A stretch of DNA of 64,000 bases, from contig NZ_FNNN01000005.1 in assembly GCF_900106755.1 (NCBI RefSeq), positions 1-64,000 on the forward strand. The letters run 5' to 3'. Below the pieces are notes generated by a model. The model saw nothing but the letters and a program-made list of their open reading frames with translations. It had not been told where the DNA came from and searched no databases. Both the position numbers and the translations under genes were made by a program. This stretch comes from Bacteroides faecis MAJ27. Lineage in GTDB: Bacteria; Bacteroidota; Bacteroidia; Bacteroidales; Bacteroidaceae. Positions 28,306 through 38,340 of this stretch are shown in pieces. The stretch's first letter is position 1. Each line of letters starts with the position of its first letter.

Positions 28306-29271
28306 TTAGTAGTTCTTCGAATATGAAGTACCGGTATAGCTTACTGTCCTTCCTCCCCATACATACGGAGCGAAACAATTCATAGTTCCTGAACAATCAT
28401 AATTGCGGAGATTGAACGACATAACGGCACCATATCCGTTATAGCTGCTTGCACAATTCTGGATTTGATCACAAGTTGGCCAACCACTGGTATAGTGCAA
28501 TGACAGTTTTGCCCATTTGCTCTTTGGAAGTCCTGAAGGCGGATTAGAACTGCAACCGAAGTTCGGCCACATGTAACTGATAGCATTCATGGTAGTCTGG
28601 TTAAAACCTGTATAACCACCGTAATCAAATGCTGTAATCAACTTGTCCGGTAACAACTCACGCACTTTCTGAATGAGCAGACCAAAGTTGTTGGTACTTG
28701 GTGTGGGAGTACCGGATATCTTTCCATATTCGGCATATTCATCATCGAAATCCACACCGTCCAAACCATAGGTTGTGACACAGTTGGCTACTTGATATGC
28801 GAAATCATTGAGTAGTGAATCTCCCGCAGCTATATTTTTATTAGTAAGATTAGCAAATCCGACTCCCGTGTGGTCGCCGAGCAATCCGAGTAACACCTTA
28901 ATTCCTTTATTCTGTAACGGCTTCACTAATGTGTTGATATTGTTCAGAATATAAGTTTGGTTAGGGTTGTGATACAGTTGCACTGATGATGCGGTTCCAC
29001 GTATATTGGAAGCGAACAGAATCACATGATCAATCACCTCTTCGTGAGGATTCGTGCCGGTGAAGTAGTACTCACCTGCATTCAACGGGTTTATATCGTT
29101 TGTTTCGATATAAGCGGTGAATTTAGGTGTCTTTGTGCCTACAGCGCGTGTGGTAATATCTTGAGAAGCATCCTGTGCTTCATTTACGGTGTTATCATTG
29201 CTGCAACTTGCAACAACGAAGCTTGCAGCCATAGCTACAATCATTAAGAAAATACGATTTAATGTTTTCAT
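28306..29271 (-). CDS. GH18 endo-beta-N-acetylglucosaminidase, lipoprotein
   Basis: Cuts between the two core GlcNAc residues of N-glycans. It is 321 residues: signal peptide with lipobox VASC (C23), then a single GH18 barrel. The catalytic motif DGVDFDDE is intact at 171-178, with E178 as the acid/base and D174/D176 as partners. The gene and neighbours match the B. thetaiotaomicron BT1285 locus as I recall it; that enzyme acts on high-mannose N-glycans. The substrate of this copy is inferred from that likeness. Surface location fits the lipid anchor and the SusCD partners. Confidence 0.93.
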   Translation of the reverse strand: MKTLNRIFLMIVAMAASFVVASCSNDNTVNEAQDASQDITTRAVGTKTPKFTAYIETNDINPLNAGEYYFTGTNPHEEVIDHVILFASNIRGTASSVQLYHNPNQTYILNNINTLVKPLQNKGIKVLLGLLGDHTGVGFANLTNKNIAAGDSLLNDFAYQVANCVTTYGLDGVDFDDEYAEYGKISGTPTPSTNNFGLLIQKVRELLPDKLITAFDYGGYTGFNQTTMNAISYMWPNFGCSSNPPSGLPKSKWAKLSLHYTSGWPTCDQIQNCASSYNGYGAVMSFNLRNYDCSGTMNCFAPYVWGGRTVSYTGTSYSKNY

Positions 29272-29466
29272 CTTTTTAAAATTTTAGATGTTCATATTAA
29301 ATTCAGGAAACAGTCAAATAACATTGATATAGAAAATAACTGTAGATTTCGGAGATGTACTATTTTACCTCCTTTCTTACTGTCTTTTTTAACACTCAGA
29401 CATCAACACATACTCTTGGTTCTCATTTATTTTCCGATGTTCTCTTGACATTTTTATTTTTTGTTT

Positions 29467-31098
29467 TTACCAGTCTTTGGCGTATACATTATATGTTTGA
29501 TTGAGCATATAGTATAAATACTGACTATCATACATATAATCTCCATTTACAAATCCCTCAGGTCCCCATGGCAATGTTCCCCATATTTTACCGTCATTCA
29601 TAAAAAAACCTATTTGGAAAATTGTGCCAAGCATAGCACCTTCATATTGGTTTTGTTCATTGGCGATGAGGTCATTTCCAAATACAAGTATGTTATTGTC
29701 TCTCTCTTTTTCTTTTTTCCACATCACAAGTTTCTTGGAAGAGTCATTTCCAAGTTGGGCTGTTCCGGTATAATAACGGGGAATATTTACCTTTCCATAA
29801 TATTCGGGTGCTAATCCTGCAATAGGTCTACGGGTATATTTGCTGTAAGACTGTTCGGATTCCCATGGTTCGATGATTTGTACTTCTTCTTCTTCGCTCA
29901 CATATCCGTGCCATGCGTAATCAATGTATTCGCCTACTTTGATTCCGCCACATGCATTGACATCGTAGAAGTATTCGGTAGGTTTGTCTTTGTCTACCAA
30001 AGTGAGTAACTTGTCATCAGGCAGGACTTCATGTAGTGCTTTAATCAACTTGGGGTAGGAAGTAGTATTTATTGCAGGCATGCCTTCTTTGCCATAACCG
30101 CTGTCTCTATCCCAAAGATTCACTCCGTCTAGTTGATAAAGCTCTATCACATCTTTTACTTGGTTACTGAAATCAGCTATCTGTGCGTCACTCATATTAC
30201 AGAATCCCAATCCTTTTCCACCTCCTTCGATACAGATGCAGACTTTGCGACCGTGTTCTTGGAGTCGGCGGATATATTTGTCTGCATTTTCAAGTACGTA
30301 GCGTATATCGCTGCTTAGGTTGAGTAACGCACGTTTGGTTGCAGAATCGTAATCTACAGTTACAATTCTTAGATTGACGATGTCGCCAATCGTATATAAT
30401 GTTTCAGACCAATCTTCTGTATTTGTTTTATTGATTCCATATACATCGGCTATCAATGGTTGGTAGTTTTCCGTATTAACATAAAATACAGCAAATAAAT
30501 CGGGTAGCATCGGCGGCATTGCTGTTGGCATTTGGGGATTGTATGGATAAATAGTCGTAAGCTTCTCTCTGATACTTACTCCATAATAGAGCACCTGTTT
30601 TTCGTTTTGAGCCTGTACATCTGTTGGTGCTTGCACTATGGTGAGTGGAAGTAGATATGTTGTTTCGGCTTCTAATCCCTGTGTCAAGATTGTAACCTTT
30701 ATTTTTTCTGATACTTGTTTTCCGGCAGCAATAGTAAGTGTACCTCCCTTTTCGAATTGTACATTGGCTGCAGGTAATGCTTTCAGACTGGTCAGATTCG
30801 TTTCATTATAAATGTCCACAAGCTTTTCATCGGCTATCGCGGTTACTGTGACTGCGCTTGCAGCCGGTTGTGTCAGGGTGTAGTAAATGGCGTCGGTAGC
30901 GGAAGTTTCGTCTTTGGATAGTCTGATAGCCAGTTTATTGGTCAATGATTTTTCACTGTACAATATTCCCCCTATCTTACTCATCGCCACTTCATCGGGC
31001 AACTTGCCTGCTGCCATTGAAATAGGATCTTCGGTACATCCTGCCATTACTATTAGTAGCAACAAGAACAGGAGATGTTTGATTGTATATTTTTTCAT
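29467..31098 (-). CDS. DUF1735 plus GH18-like lipoprotein without catalytic Glu
   Basis: A 543-residue lipoprotein (lipobox MAGC, C21). Residues ~30-180 are a DUF1735-type domain; ~200-540 are a GH18-like barrel. The motif corresponding to DGxDxDxE reads DGVNLWDRD (324-332), so the catalytic glutamate and its aspartate partner are lost. It is therefore probably a glycan-binding protein (surface glycan-binding protein) rather than an enzyme. It lies between another GH18-like binding protein (13 nt away) and the active GH18. Confidence 0.85.
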   Translation of the reverse strand: MKKYTIKHLLFLLLLIVMAGCTEDPISMAAGKLPDEVAMSKIGGILYSEKSLTNKLAIRLSKDETSATDAIYYTLTQPAASAVTVTAIADEKLVDIYNETNLTSLKALPAANVQFEKGGTLTIAAGKQVSEKIKVTILTQGLEAETTYLLPLTIVQAPTDVQAQNEKQVLYYGVSIREKLTTIYPYNPQMPTAMPPMLPDLFAVFYVNTENYQPLIADVYGINKTNTEDWSETLYTIGDIVNLRIVTVDYDSATKRALLNLSSDIRYVLENADKYIRRLQEHGRKVCICIEGGGKGLGFCNMSDAQIADFSNQVKDVIELYQLDGVNLWDRDSGYGKEGMPAINTTSYPKLIKALHEVLPDDKLLTLVDKDKPTEYFYDVNACGGIKVGEYIDYAWHGYVSEEEEVQIIEPWESEQSYSKYTRRPIAGLAPEYYGKVNIPRYYTGTAQLGNDSSKKLVMWKKEKERDNNILVFGNDLIANEQNQYEGAMLGTIFQIGFFMNDGKIWGTLPWGPEGFVNGDYMYDSQYLYYMLNQTYNVYAKDW

Positions 31099-31111
31099 AA
31101 CAGTATATTTT

Positions 31112-32068
31112 TTAGTTTGACGGATTCATCAATTGTATAGCTGTCCTGGTGATTGCATAATGCATTTTTGTTTGATAATAATCGTCACCTGTGGCAAAAA
31201 TGGCTAGTCCTCCAAGAGGGCCTAGTGAAACTACGCGTTCAGTCATAACGGTTACGGCATCTTGTTTCACATTGGTTTCGTCGATTATTTGGTTATTGAT
31301 TTTTGCAGCTAATAGCAGCTTCTCTTTAGGTAATGATTGGTTGTCAAGCAGTCCTGTGACCAGTAGTTTCAAGGTGGTGACATTAGTTATATCAACAGTG
31401 TTCAGTACTATATAGTCTAGTTTTTCGATATCGGAAGTTTCCACAAATGCGGGGTCGCCATCCAATACCAGTAATTTGTCACCACTAGCTGCTGCAGAGA
31501 GTCTGGAAACAATCAACTTTGCAGCTTCTTTGCGTGCGGCCAGTTCCGCTTCCGTACCACTATAGAGTGGCATGCCCGTAAAGGCAAAACCATTCAGATT
31601 CAGTTCGGTCGCTGTAGCGATAGCTTTGTCGAGAAAAGCCCCCAGTTTAGCTGCATCGGAAAGAATAGCCGCTTGTGAAGCGTAGTCTACACGGTAAAGT
31701 ACTTTTGTACTTTTCTCCTGTAATAAGGGGATGTCTTCGCGGTCATAAGTGCTGATGTTTTCTGAATTAGCTAACGTGACTATATCCAGTGAATCAGGCA
31801 ATGAACGAAGATACGCACCTTCATTCTTAGACTCTTCGGCACCATTATCGAAACTGCTGTATGTGATGTAATGCGGACGTTCTTGCTTGTAGACACGCAG
31901 CGATTCCATATAACGCGCCCAAAGTTCGGGATTCTGATCTTTGGCGTTTTGAGGGGCAATATCTACGGATTCTATATCTTTCCAGTCGTTACATGAGGCA
32001 ATTGACAGGAGAGCCAGCAACAGGAATAATCCGGTGTATAACCTGGTGATTGATATTTTTATTTTCAT
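31112..32068 (-). CDS. GH18-like surface glycan-binding lipoprotein
   Basis: About 318 residues from the ATG at 32068, which gives a compact lipoprotein signal ending LLSIASC; an ATG at 32104 would add 12 polar residues. The body looks like a GH18 barrel (PHYITYSSFDN, KVLYRVDY, LNLNGFAFTG, DKLLVLDGDPAF, LDYIVLNTVD). The active-site position reads NGFAFTG, so no catalytic residue remains. It follows susD by 74 nt, the usual place of the first surface glycan-binding protein in a PUL. Confidence 0.75.
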   Translation of the reverse strand: MKIKISITRLYTGLFLLLALLSIASCNDWKDIESVDIAPQNAKDQNPELWARYMESLRVYKQERPHYITYSSFDNGAEESKNEGAYLRSLPDSLDIVTLANSENISTYDREDIPLLQEKSTKVLYRVDYASQAAILSDAAKLGAFLDKAIATATELNLNGFAFTGMPLYSGTEAELAARKEAAKLIVSRLSAAASGDKLLVLDGDPAFVETSDIEKLDYIVLNTVDITNVTTLKLLVTGLLDNQSLPKEKLLLAAKINNQIIDETNVKQDAVTVMTERVVSLGPLGGLAIFATGDDYYQTKMHYAITRTAIQLMNPSN

Positions 32069-32142
32069 ATCGTTTGATGTATATATTTTTAGTTCTTTCT
32101 TCATTATTATAGTCGGGCAATTGTCCTTCTGAATGTGGACGG

Positions 32143-33738
32143 TTACGGAGTACGCGGTTTTTTATCCCACCATAAGGGAGTAGCTCCGTTATCGTCTCCA
32201 CCCAACATCTTTACAGCTTCTGTGATATACTGGTTGTTGGAATACTCACGCGGTGGATACCACAAACGGCGAATCTTAATAACTTTGTCGTTGATGACAC
32301 CGCCACTGTTATTTACAACTACCGGTAGCAGTTTGGGGTAACCCGTACGGCGGTATTCGCTCCATGCTTCTACTGTGCAGGGGAACATTGCAATCCACTT
32401 TTGAGTGATTATACGTTCCAAATTGGCTTCAAACTTATCGTCGCCATCTTGCCAGGCAATAGTAATGGTGCTGGCTGGAGCTGCGACAGAATAGGTACGC
32501 ATAGGATCGGTATACGCTTGCGGTTTGTTTTGAGAGTCGGCAACATAAGCATCGGCGCCGGTTAGTCCGTATTGGTCGAAGGAAAGTGTAATGGCCTGTT
32601 CGTACAAAGACTTGGCATCTCCACCCATATTCCATCCCCGTAAGGCACCTTCTGCACGCAGGAAAGTGATTTCGGCGGCGTTCATCCATAAATAGGGACT
32701 TTCGGTAGCGATGACGGGTTTGCTATAACGGTCTTTCACTTCGTCCTTATTGGCTACGTCGATACCGATGCGGATACCTGCATAACCGTCAACTTTTACA
32801 TTTTGGCCGCCTACCCTTTCGTCCAATTTTACGGTGGTGAACATCTTTGGCCGGCGAGGGTCGTTGTAACCATTCATATAAGAAATAATATCGGCACCCA
32901 CACGGTGGTCATTCCAACCATTGAAAATCATAGAAGCACGATTCTCTTCTACTGTCAGCCAGGCGTTATCTGCGTTCGAGGTAATGACACCTGCGGATAC
33001 AGCAGCTTCGGCAACTTGTTGGGCAGTGGCAGGATCAACGTAAGACATGCGGATAGCCATGCGCAGTTTCAGGGAGTTGGTATATTTGTGCCATTTATTC
33101 ATATCACCGTAATAAACATCATCGAATTTACGGAAAGCTTCAGTCCCCAGGTTTAGATTCTCTTTCAATACAACATCCACTTCGTCCAGTTCTTTCAACA
33201 TTTGTTTATAAACGTCTGCTTGGGAGTCATATGGCACAGAGAGTGATATTCCGCCTTGTTCGTCTACTATCTTGCTATAGGGGATAGGTCCATACATATC
33301 TGTCATACGGTGCATAATAGCTACGCGCAGTAATTTGGATAATGCCAATGCGACAGGATCATCGCTTTGGTCGCGCAGGTCACGGTAGAGCGGATAAGTT
33401 TCGGTGAAAACGTCGGAAAATGTTTTGTCCTGCCAATCCACAGACGGATTATATGTTTCAAATTTGGTTGTCCACGGGTTAGTGGCTCCGAAGTATCCGG
33501 CATACGGACCGGCAGCCAGCGCTTCAATAAATTGATAAAGATGCTCTTTGACGGGAACGACAAGCCCCTGTAGACCTCTTAGCGTAGCCCCTAAATTATA
33601 GTTTTCACGTCCCAGTTCATTCTTGTCCACTTCGTAATCTTTGCGGTTGATGTCGGCAAAGTTACTTGTACAGGCCGTTCCGCCAATAAGTAGTAGAGCA
33701 AAGAAGAACATCTTCAGGATAGATGTCACTTGTTTCAT
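32143..33738 (-). CDS. SusD/RagB-like nutrient-binding lipoprotein
   Basis: Outer membrane lid of the SusCD glycan importer, 531 residues. Lipobox TAC with C23. The N-terminal part and the closing region (EAWSEYRRTGYPKL, WYPPREYSNN) are typical of the second SusD family (SusD-like_2). It lies 18 nt downstream of its SusC partner. Confidence 0.95.
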   Translation of the reverse strand: MKQVTSILKMFFFALLLIGGTACTSNFADINRKDYEVDKNELGRENYNLGATLRGLQGLVVPVKEHLYQFIEALAAGPYAGYFGATNPWTTKFETYNPSVDWQDKTFSDVFTETYPLYRDLRDQSDDPVALALSKLLRVAIMHRMTDMYGPIPYSKIVDEQGGISLSVPYDSQADVYKQMLKELDEVDVVLKENLNLGTEAFRKFDDVYYGDMNKWHKYTNSLKLRMAIRMSYVDPATAQQVAEAAVSAGVITSNADNAWLTVEENRASMIFNGWNDHRVGADIISYMNGYNDPRRPKMFTTVKLDERVGGQNVKVDGYAGIRIGIDVANKDEVKDRYSKPVIATESPYLWMNAAEITFLRAEGALRGWNMGGDAKSLYEQAITLSFDQYGLTGADAYVADSQNKPQAYTDPMRTYSVAAPASTITIAWQDGDDKFEANLERIITQKWIAMFPCTVEAWSEYRRTGYPKLLPVVVNNSGGVINDKVIKIRRLWYPPREYSNNQYITEAVKMLGGDDNGATPLWWDKKPRTP

Positions 33739-33756
33739 AATAGTTGATTTAGTTCG

Positions 33757-36700
33757 TTAAAAGTTAATTTTTACATTGAAACCAATGTTACGGGTACTTG
33801 GCAACATGAAGTAGTCGATTCCCTGATAATAGTTGTCCGTTGTGGCTACTGATTCGGGATCGAAAGGAGCTTTATTGTAAATCATCCATAAATTACGACC
33901 TATTACAGATACTTGGATATCACACACGTTTCCCAGCCACTTGCGCGGGATAAGGTATCCGATGCTTGCTTCTTGCAGACGCACGTTGGTGGCGTTGTAG
34001 GTGTAGTATTGAGGCAGTCCGCTTTCACTGCCAATCGTTGTATAATAGTTTTGCGCATCGACAAGTGTGCGGTTATTTACCAGTACACCGCCATTATCGC
34101 GTGCCAAAGCCGAACGTTCAGATACACCGTACTGGTCCATGGCTGCTTCTGTGGCAGAGTAGACAATGCCACCGATACGTGCCGTAAAGAGAGCGCTTAA
34201 GCTTATACCTTTCCATGAGAAGTGATTGCTCCATGCCAAATTGGCTTTTGGAAATACACTACCCAACTTGATGTCCGGCAGATTATTTTCTATAGCTACT
34301 ATGCCGGTGGGGTCGATATCCACCATACCATTATCATCACGTTTCAGATCGGACTGAGTATAGAGGTCGCCCAATGTGCCGCCTTCCTTCAGAATAAAGC
34401 GTGCCTTTCCAAGTCCGCCTACATCCAGTCGGTCTTTGTTTATAAGTTCACCTGTCTCGGGATGTACGTAATCTCTTACTAGTTCTTTAATTTTATTTTT
34501 GTTATGGCTAAGGGTGAAGTTACTGTCCCAACGGAAGTTGTTATTCCAGGTATGTCCGTAACCCAATGAAAGTTCCAGTCCTGTGTTACGTACATAACCT
34601 GTCTGAAGATAAATGGTAGTGTAACCGGATGATACGGAAATTTGAGGGTCGAACGTTTGGTTGAATGTATTGGCCAGGTACCATGACAGGCCGAGATTAA
34701 AGTCCTTGAAAAGTTTCATGTCCAAACCGACTTCCCATGAATCGGTACGTTCCGGTTTCAGATCACCGATAGGATAGTGAGTCTTGGGCTTCCAACTTTG
34801 GGTGGCTTCATTATATTCATAAGTTGGAGAAGTTAGGTTGCGCGGATAAGGCATACCGACGGAACTGAACGAACCACGTACTTTCATGTAGTCAATGAAA
34901 CTTGGCATCTGTATCATTTCGGAGATAACGCCCGAAAGTCCTACCGAGGGGTAGAAGAACGAAGAAGTGGATGAATTGGCGAGTTGCGATGCCCAGTCGT
35001 TACGTCCGGTCAGAGTCAGATAGAGCATGCTTTTCCAACCGACTTCTACACTGGCAAAGATGGATTGCGTTTGTTCCTGCCATTCGTCCTGACGTGCTTT
35101 CTTCTTGGCATTGTCAAGGTCGAAGACGTTGAATACGTTAGGGATTCCCTTTTCACGTATCGGACCACGATAACTTAATTCTTCAAATTTATTGTTTACA
35201 ATACTGGCTCCCACGTTTGCTACTAATGAGTAGTCACCGAAACGCTTGTTGATATTGGCAAGTACATCGGCGTATGTTTGAGTTTCATCAGGTTTGGCAA
35301 TGGTATAATGTCCCTGTGTGCTCTCTTCGGTTATGGTCGCATTTGAACTGGCATACAGTTTCTGTTCATACTTAGTGTGAGAATTGTCTATACGCACACG
35401 ACCTGCAATGTTTAACCAGTCGGTGATATCATAACTTAACTGTGCGGAGAGCATATAACGTTTTTTTTGGTTGAGGCGTAAATTGCGATATGCAATCCAG
35501 TATGGGTTTTGCATACGAAGATCCCCTTCACCTTGCGGCCAAAACATCGTATTGATTTTACGTGCCGGATCCCAACGTTCAAATACTTTGATAAGACTGA
35601 AATCGTCACTACGTGGAAACAGGTAGACGGGTACAATTGGGTTGGAATATACGCCCTGGTTGGTCATGTTACGATCGTTTTGAATAATATAGCTGGCGCC
35701 TACATCAAGTTTCATCCGGTCATTCAGGAAACTTGTCGTATTGCGGAATGTAAAGTTAAAACGATTGTAACGGTTATTGGGGACTATACCTTGAGAATTT
35801 ACGGATGCAGCCGAAAAGAAAGTCTGATTTTTCTCCGTTCCGGTAGAAAGAGTAACAGAGTTAGTGAATATCAATCCGGTGTCGAAGAAATCCTTAGGCT
35901 CGAATCCGGTACGTGAAGCCTCGTTCAACAATGGTCCCCAGCTTAAAGTGGTGGTACCACCTGTCTTGCCTCGGCTGCCTGTCCCATAGCGATTCTGGAA
36001 CTGAGGAAGTACGAATGGTTTAGAGAACTCAGTATTACTGTTGACAGATACTTGTAGTTTTCCCACTTGTCCTCGTTTTGTAGTGATAACGATGGCGCCA
36101 TTGGCTGCATTGCTACCATAGAGAGCGGCTGCAGCGGCACCTGTCAGTACGGATATGCTTTCTATATCATCCGGGTTCAGGTCTGCAATGCTTTCGGACT
36201 TACCACGAGAATCAAATTCCGTTCCACCTCCACCGCCAAAATTGAACATAGGAATACCATCGATAACGTATAGTGCATTGCTGCTCTGTTCGATAGACTT
36301 TGTACCGCGCATCACGACTTTACTTGCTCCACCCACACCGGAGGAACTACTATTGATATTGACACCGGCTACTTTTCCGTTCAGACTGTTGATGAAATTA
36401 GCATCCTTGATACCAGAAATTGCATCAGCCTTCACCTGCTGCACATTGTAGCTCAGTGCCTTTTGTTCGCGTTTGATACCGAGAGCGGTGACTACTACTT
36501 CGCTCAGTTGTTTAGTGTCACTCACTAATCTTATTTCGTAGATATTTTTATCTGTTATTTTCACAGTTTGAGGTGTATATCCCACGTAAGTGAAGCTTAA
36601 TGTGCTGCCTTGAGGAGCCATTATATTGAAATTACCATCGATATCGGTGATTGCGCCTATGGAGCTTCCTTCTACTTTAATGTTCACTCCGATCAGTGGC

Positions 36701-37098
36701 TCATTATTTTCGTCGATTACTATTCCACTAACTTTCTTTGCAGGAATTCCTTTAGGCTTGTTGTCAGGAATAATCATGATATACTTATCTTTGAACTGAT
36801 AAGTAAATCCACTTCCCCGGAGAATTTGTGCAAGGGCATTCTCCAATGCCACAGCTTTCAGGTCAAGATTTAAAACAGGCTTGTTTCTTAGTTGCGAATC
36901 ATTATATCCGACAGAATAATCGGATTGTTTTTCTACTTCCTTAAGTGCCTCGATGATAGATATATTTTTCTTCTGAATCGTGATCTTGGCACTATTTTGT
37001 GCAAAGGAGGGTGCTTGCATCATCAACAAACAGAAAAAAAGTAAAAAACTTCTTCCCTTTGCGGTTTGATCTACTATAAATTCATAAATTTGTAGCAT
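33757..37098 (-). CDS. SusC/RagA-like TonB-dependent transporter with STN domain
   Basis: Outer membrane transporter for the released glycan, 1113 residues. A signal peptide (cleavage after SFAQ) precedes an STN signalling domain (about 45-110), a carboxypeptidase-regulatory-like domain (122-192), the plug (from ~199, with LSEVVVTALGIKREQK) and the 22-strand barrel ending in ...GFNVKINF. The STN domain means the transporter signals to the FecR-like anti-sigma encoded just upstream, so it should induce its own PUL when loaded. Confidence 0.95.
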   Translation of the reverse strand: MLQIYEFIVDQTAKGRSFLLFFCLLMMQAPSFAQNSAKITIQKKNISIIEALKEVEKQSDYSVGYNDSQLRNKPVLNLDLKAVALENALAQILRGSGFTYQFKDKYIMIIPDNKPKGIPAKKVSGIVIDENNEPLIGVNIKVEGSSIGAITDIDGNFNIMAPQGSTLSFTYVGYTPQTVKITDKNIYEIRLVSDTKQLSEVVVTALGIKREQKALSYNVQQVKADAISGIKDANFINSLNGKVAGVNINSSSSGVGGASKVVMRGTKSIEQSSNALYVIDGIPMFNFGGGGGTEFDSRGKSESIADLNPDDIESISVLTGAAAAALYGSNAANGAIVITTKRGQVGKLQVSVNSNTEFSKPFVLPQFQNRYGTGSRGKTGGTTTLSWGPLLNEASRTGFEPKDFFDTGLIFTNSVTLSTGTEKNQTFFSAASVNSQGIVPNNRYNRFNFTFRNTTSFLNDRMKLDVGASYIIQNDRNMTNQGVYSNPIVPVYLFPRSDDFSLIKVFERWDPARKINTMFWPQGEGDLRMQNPYWIAYRNLRLNQKKRYMLSAQLSYDITDWLNIAGRVRIDNSHTKYEQKLYASSNATITEESTQGHYTIAKPDETQTYADVLANINKRFGDYSLVANVGASIVNNKFEELSYRGPIREKGIPNVFNVFDLDNAKKKARQDEWQEQTQSIFASVEVGWKSMLYLTLTGRNDWASQLANSSTSSFFYPSVGLSGVISEMIQMPSFIDYMKVRGSFSSVGMPYPRNLTSPTYEYNEATQSWKPKTHYPIGDLKPERTDSWEVGLDMKLFKDFNLGLSWYLANTFNQTFDPQISVSSGYTTIYLQTGYVRNTGLELSLGYGHTWNNNFRWDSNFTLSHNKNKIKELVRDYVHPETGELINKDRLDVGGLGKARFILKEGGTLGDLYTQSDLKRDDNGMVDIDPTGIVAIENNLPDIKLGSVFPKANLAWSNHFSWKGISLSALFTARIGGIVYSATEAAMDQYGVSERSALARDNGGVLVNNRTLVDAQNYYTTIGSESGLPQYYTYNATNVRLQEASIGYLIPRKWLGNVCDIQVSVIGRNLWMIYNKAPFDPESVATTDNYYQGIDYFMLPSTRNIGFNVKINF

Positions 37099-37144
37099 TT
37101 TCTTAGTATTAGGTTATTAACTAAATTATTTCACGGTAATTGAG

Positions 37145-37214
37145 TAGAGTAAGACTCTAGTATTGAGAATTTTGATTTCATATCCGGGATAGAGTTAGGG
37201 CTCCGTTCCGGATA
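37145..37214 (-). promoter_or_regulatory. Inverted repeats in the susC upstream region
   Basis: The 196-nt gap between the anti-sigma gene and susC holds a perfect 6-bp inverted repeat TAGAGT/ACTCTA with a 3-nt centre (37145-37159) and a 7-bp one, TATCCGG/CCGGATA, 20 nt apart (37181-37214). No TAnnTTTG element is clear. This is where the sigma factor encoded upstream should act, so the repeats may mark its promoter or an operator. Confidence 0.4.
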
Positions 37215-37294
37215 CTTTTTTACATGGGCTTTTAAAAGGTTAAAAAGGTTATTGAATATTGTTTTTTACTATTTCGTTTTTCCGGGGATACTTA

Positions 37295-38281
37295 TTACTT
37301 AGAGATTAAGTAACAGTGATCTCCTTTTATCTTATAGTCCATTTGACCTACTACACTCACTATTATATCCATTACCTCAGAGAGTGGTGCCCGGTCTTTG
37401 AATCGGAAACTATACTTGTCTTCTTTCAGATTCTTGAGCTGATATTCGAATGTATAAGGATATTTACGTTCGAGTACTGTAATTATATCTTTGACGGACA
37501 TTTCTCTGAATACAAGTTCTCCGCGTTGCCAGGCTGTAACCTCCTTCATGTCGGGATTGTCCAGGCAATGGCGACGGGTGTCTTTATTGTAAGCCAGCTG
37601 CTCATTCGGTTTTAGAATCACCTGCGATTTTAAATCATTGTACTCTACCAATACACTTCCTGAAATCAATGTGGCTGCCAACACCGGATTTTCCGGATAG
37701 GCTGAAACATTGAACTCCGTACCCAATGCTGTCACCTGAAAATCATTGGATTTGACAATGAACGGATGTCTTTTATCCGGTTTGACTTTAAAGTTAGCTT
37801 CACCGATTAAAAATACACTACGATCTTTCCCGGTAAAGTTTTGCGGATATAAAAGTGTACTTTGTGAGTTCAGCTGTACCTGAGTTCCATCGGGTAGAGT
37901 GAGAGTCCTTATTTCAGCAGTAGGAATATATTGTTGAATAAGGTTCGCTTCTGTATCTTTACCGATGGTAGAAAGGTAAACGGAAGAAGCCGCTACTATA
38001 AATAAAACCGCCGCAACAGCCTGCCATATATGAATCGGTCGGATTGTTCTTTTTCGTGGTACGGAAGGAATTCCAGCGTTCTTTTTCAAAAGTTCATAGG
38101 ACTCTTGCATATCGGCTGCGGTTCCTCGCTTATGAGCATCATCCCACAATTTTTGCAGTGCTTCATCTTTTTCAACGGTATGCTCTTCGTCTACCAGCCA
38201 CTTGTAGAAATCTTGCTGAGTAGATTCCGGATAGTCGTTTCCGGTGAATAATGTTATTATTTTCTGAAAGTAATTCTTCAT
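37295..38281 (-). CDS. FecR-like anti-sigma factor
   Basis: A 328-residue inner membrane protein. The N-terminal ~80 residues are cytoplasmic and hold the sigma factor; one membrane helix spans about 84-104; the periplasmic FecR domain (about 115-250, with TLPDGTQVQLNSQSTLLYP) is followed by a small C-terminal domain (258-328) that contacts the STN domain of SusC. It starts directly after a 13-bp hairpin that follows the sigma gene. Confidence 0.93.
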   Translation of the reverse strand: MKNYFQKIITLFTGNDYPESTQQDFYKWLVDEEHTVEKDEALQKLWDDAHKRGTAADMQESYELLKKNAGIPSVPRKRTIRPIHIWQAVAAVLFIVAASSVYLSTIGKDTEANLIQQYIPTAEIRTLTLPDGTQVQLNSQSTLLYPQNFTGKDRSVFLIGEANFKVKPDKRHPFIVKSNDFQVTALGTEFNVSAYPENPVLAATLISGSVLVEYNDLKSQVILKPNEQLAYNKDTRRHCLDNPDMKEVTAWQRGELVFREMSVKDIITVLERKYPYTFEYQLKNLKEDKYSFRFKDRAPLSEVMDIIVSVVGQMDYKIKGDHCYLISK

Positions 38282-38282
38282 A

Positions 38283-38322
38283 TTGAGGTATTAATGTTGT
38301 AACTGTTATATTAATACTTCAA
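38283..38322 (-). promoter_or_regulatory. Hairpin abutting the anti-sigma start codon
   Basis: A 13-bp stem (38283-38295 with 38310-38322, one G-T pair) with a 14-nt loop ends one base before the anti-sigma ATG at 38281. It would cover the ribosome-binding region and could lower translation of the anti-sigma relative to the sigma factor. Confidence 0.6.
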
Positions 38323-38340
38323 TTAACTAAGGCAGCTTAC

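Noticed and set aside
28306..32068. Calling all three GH18-like genes enzymes
   Set aside because: Only the gene at 28306-29271 keeps the DGxDxDxE motif; the other two lack the catalytic Glu.
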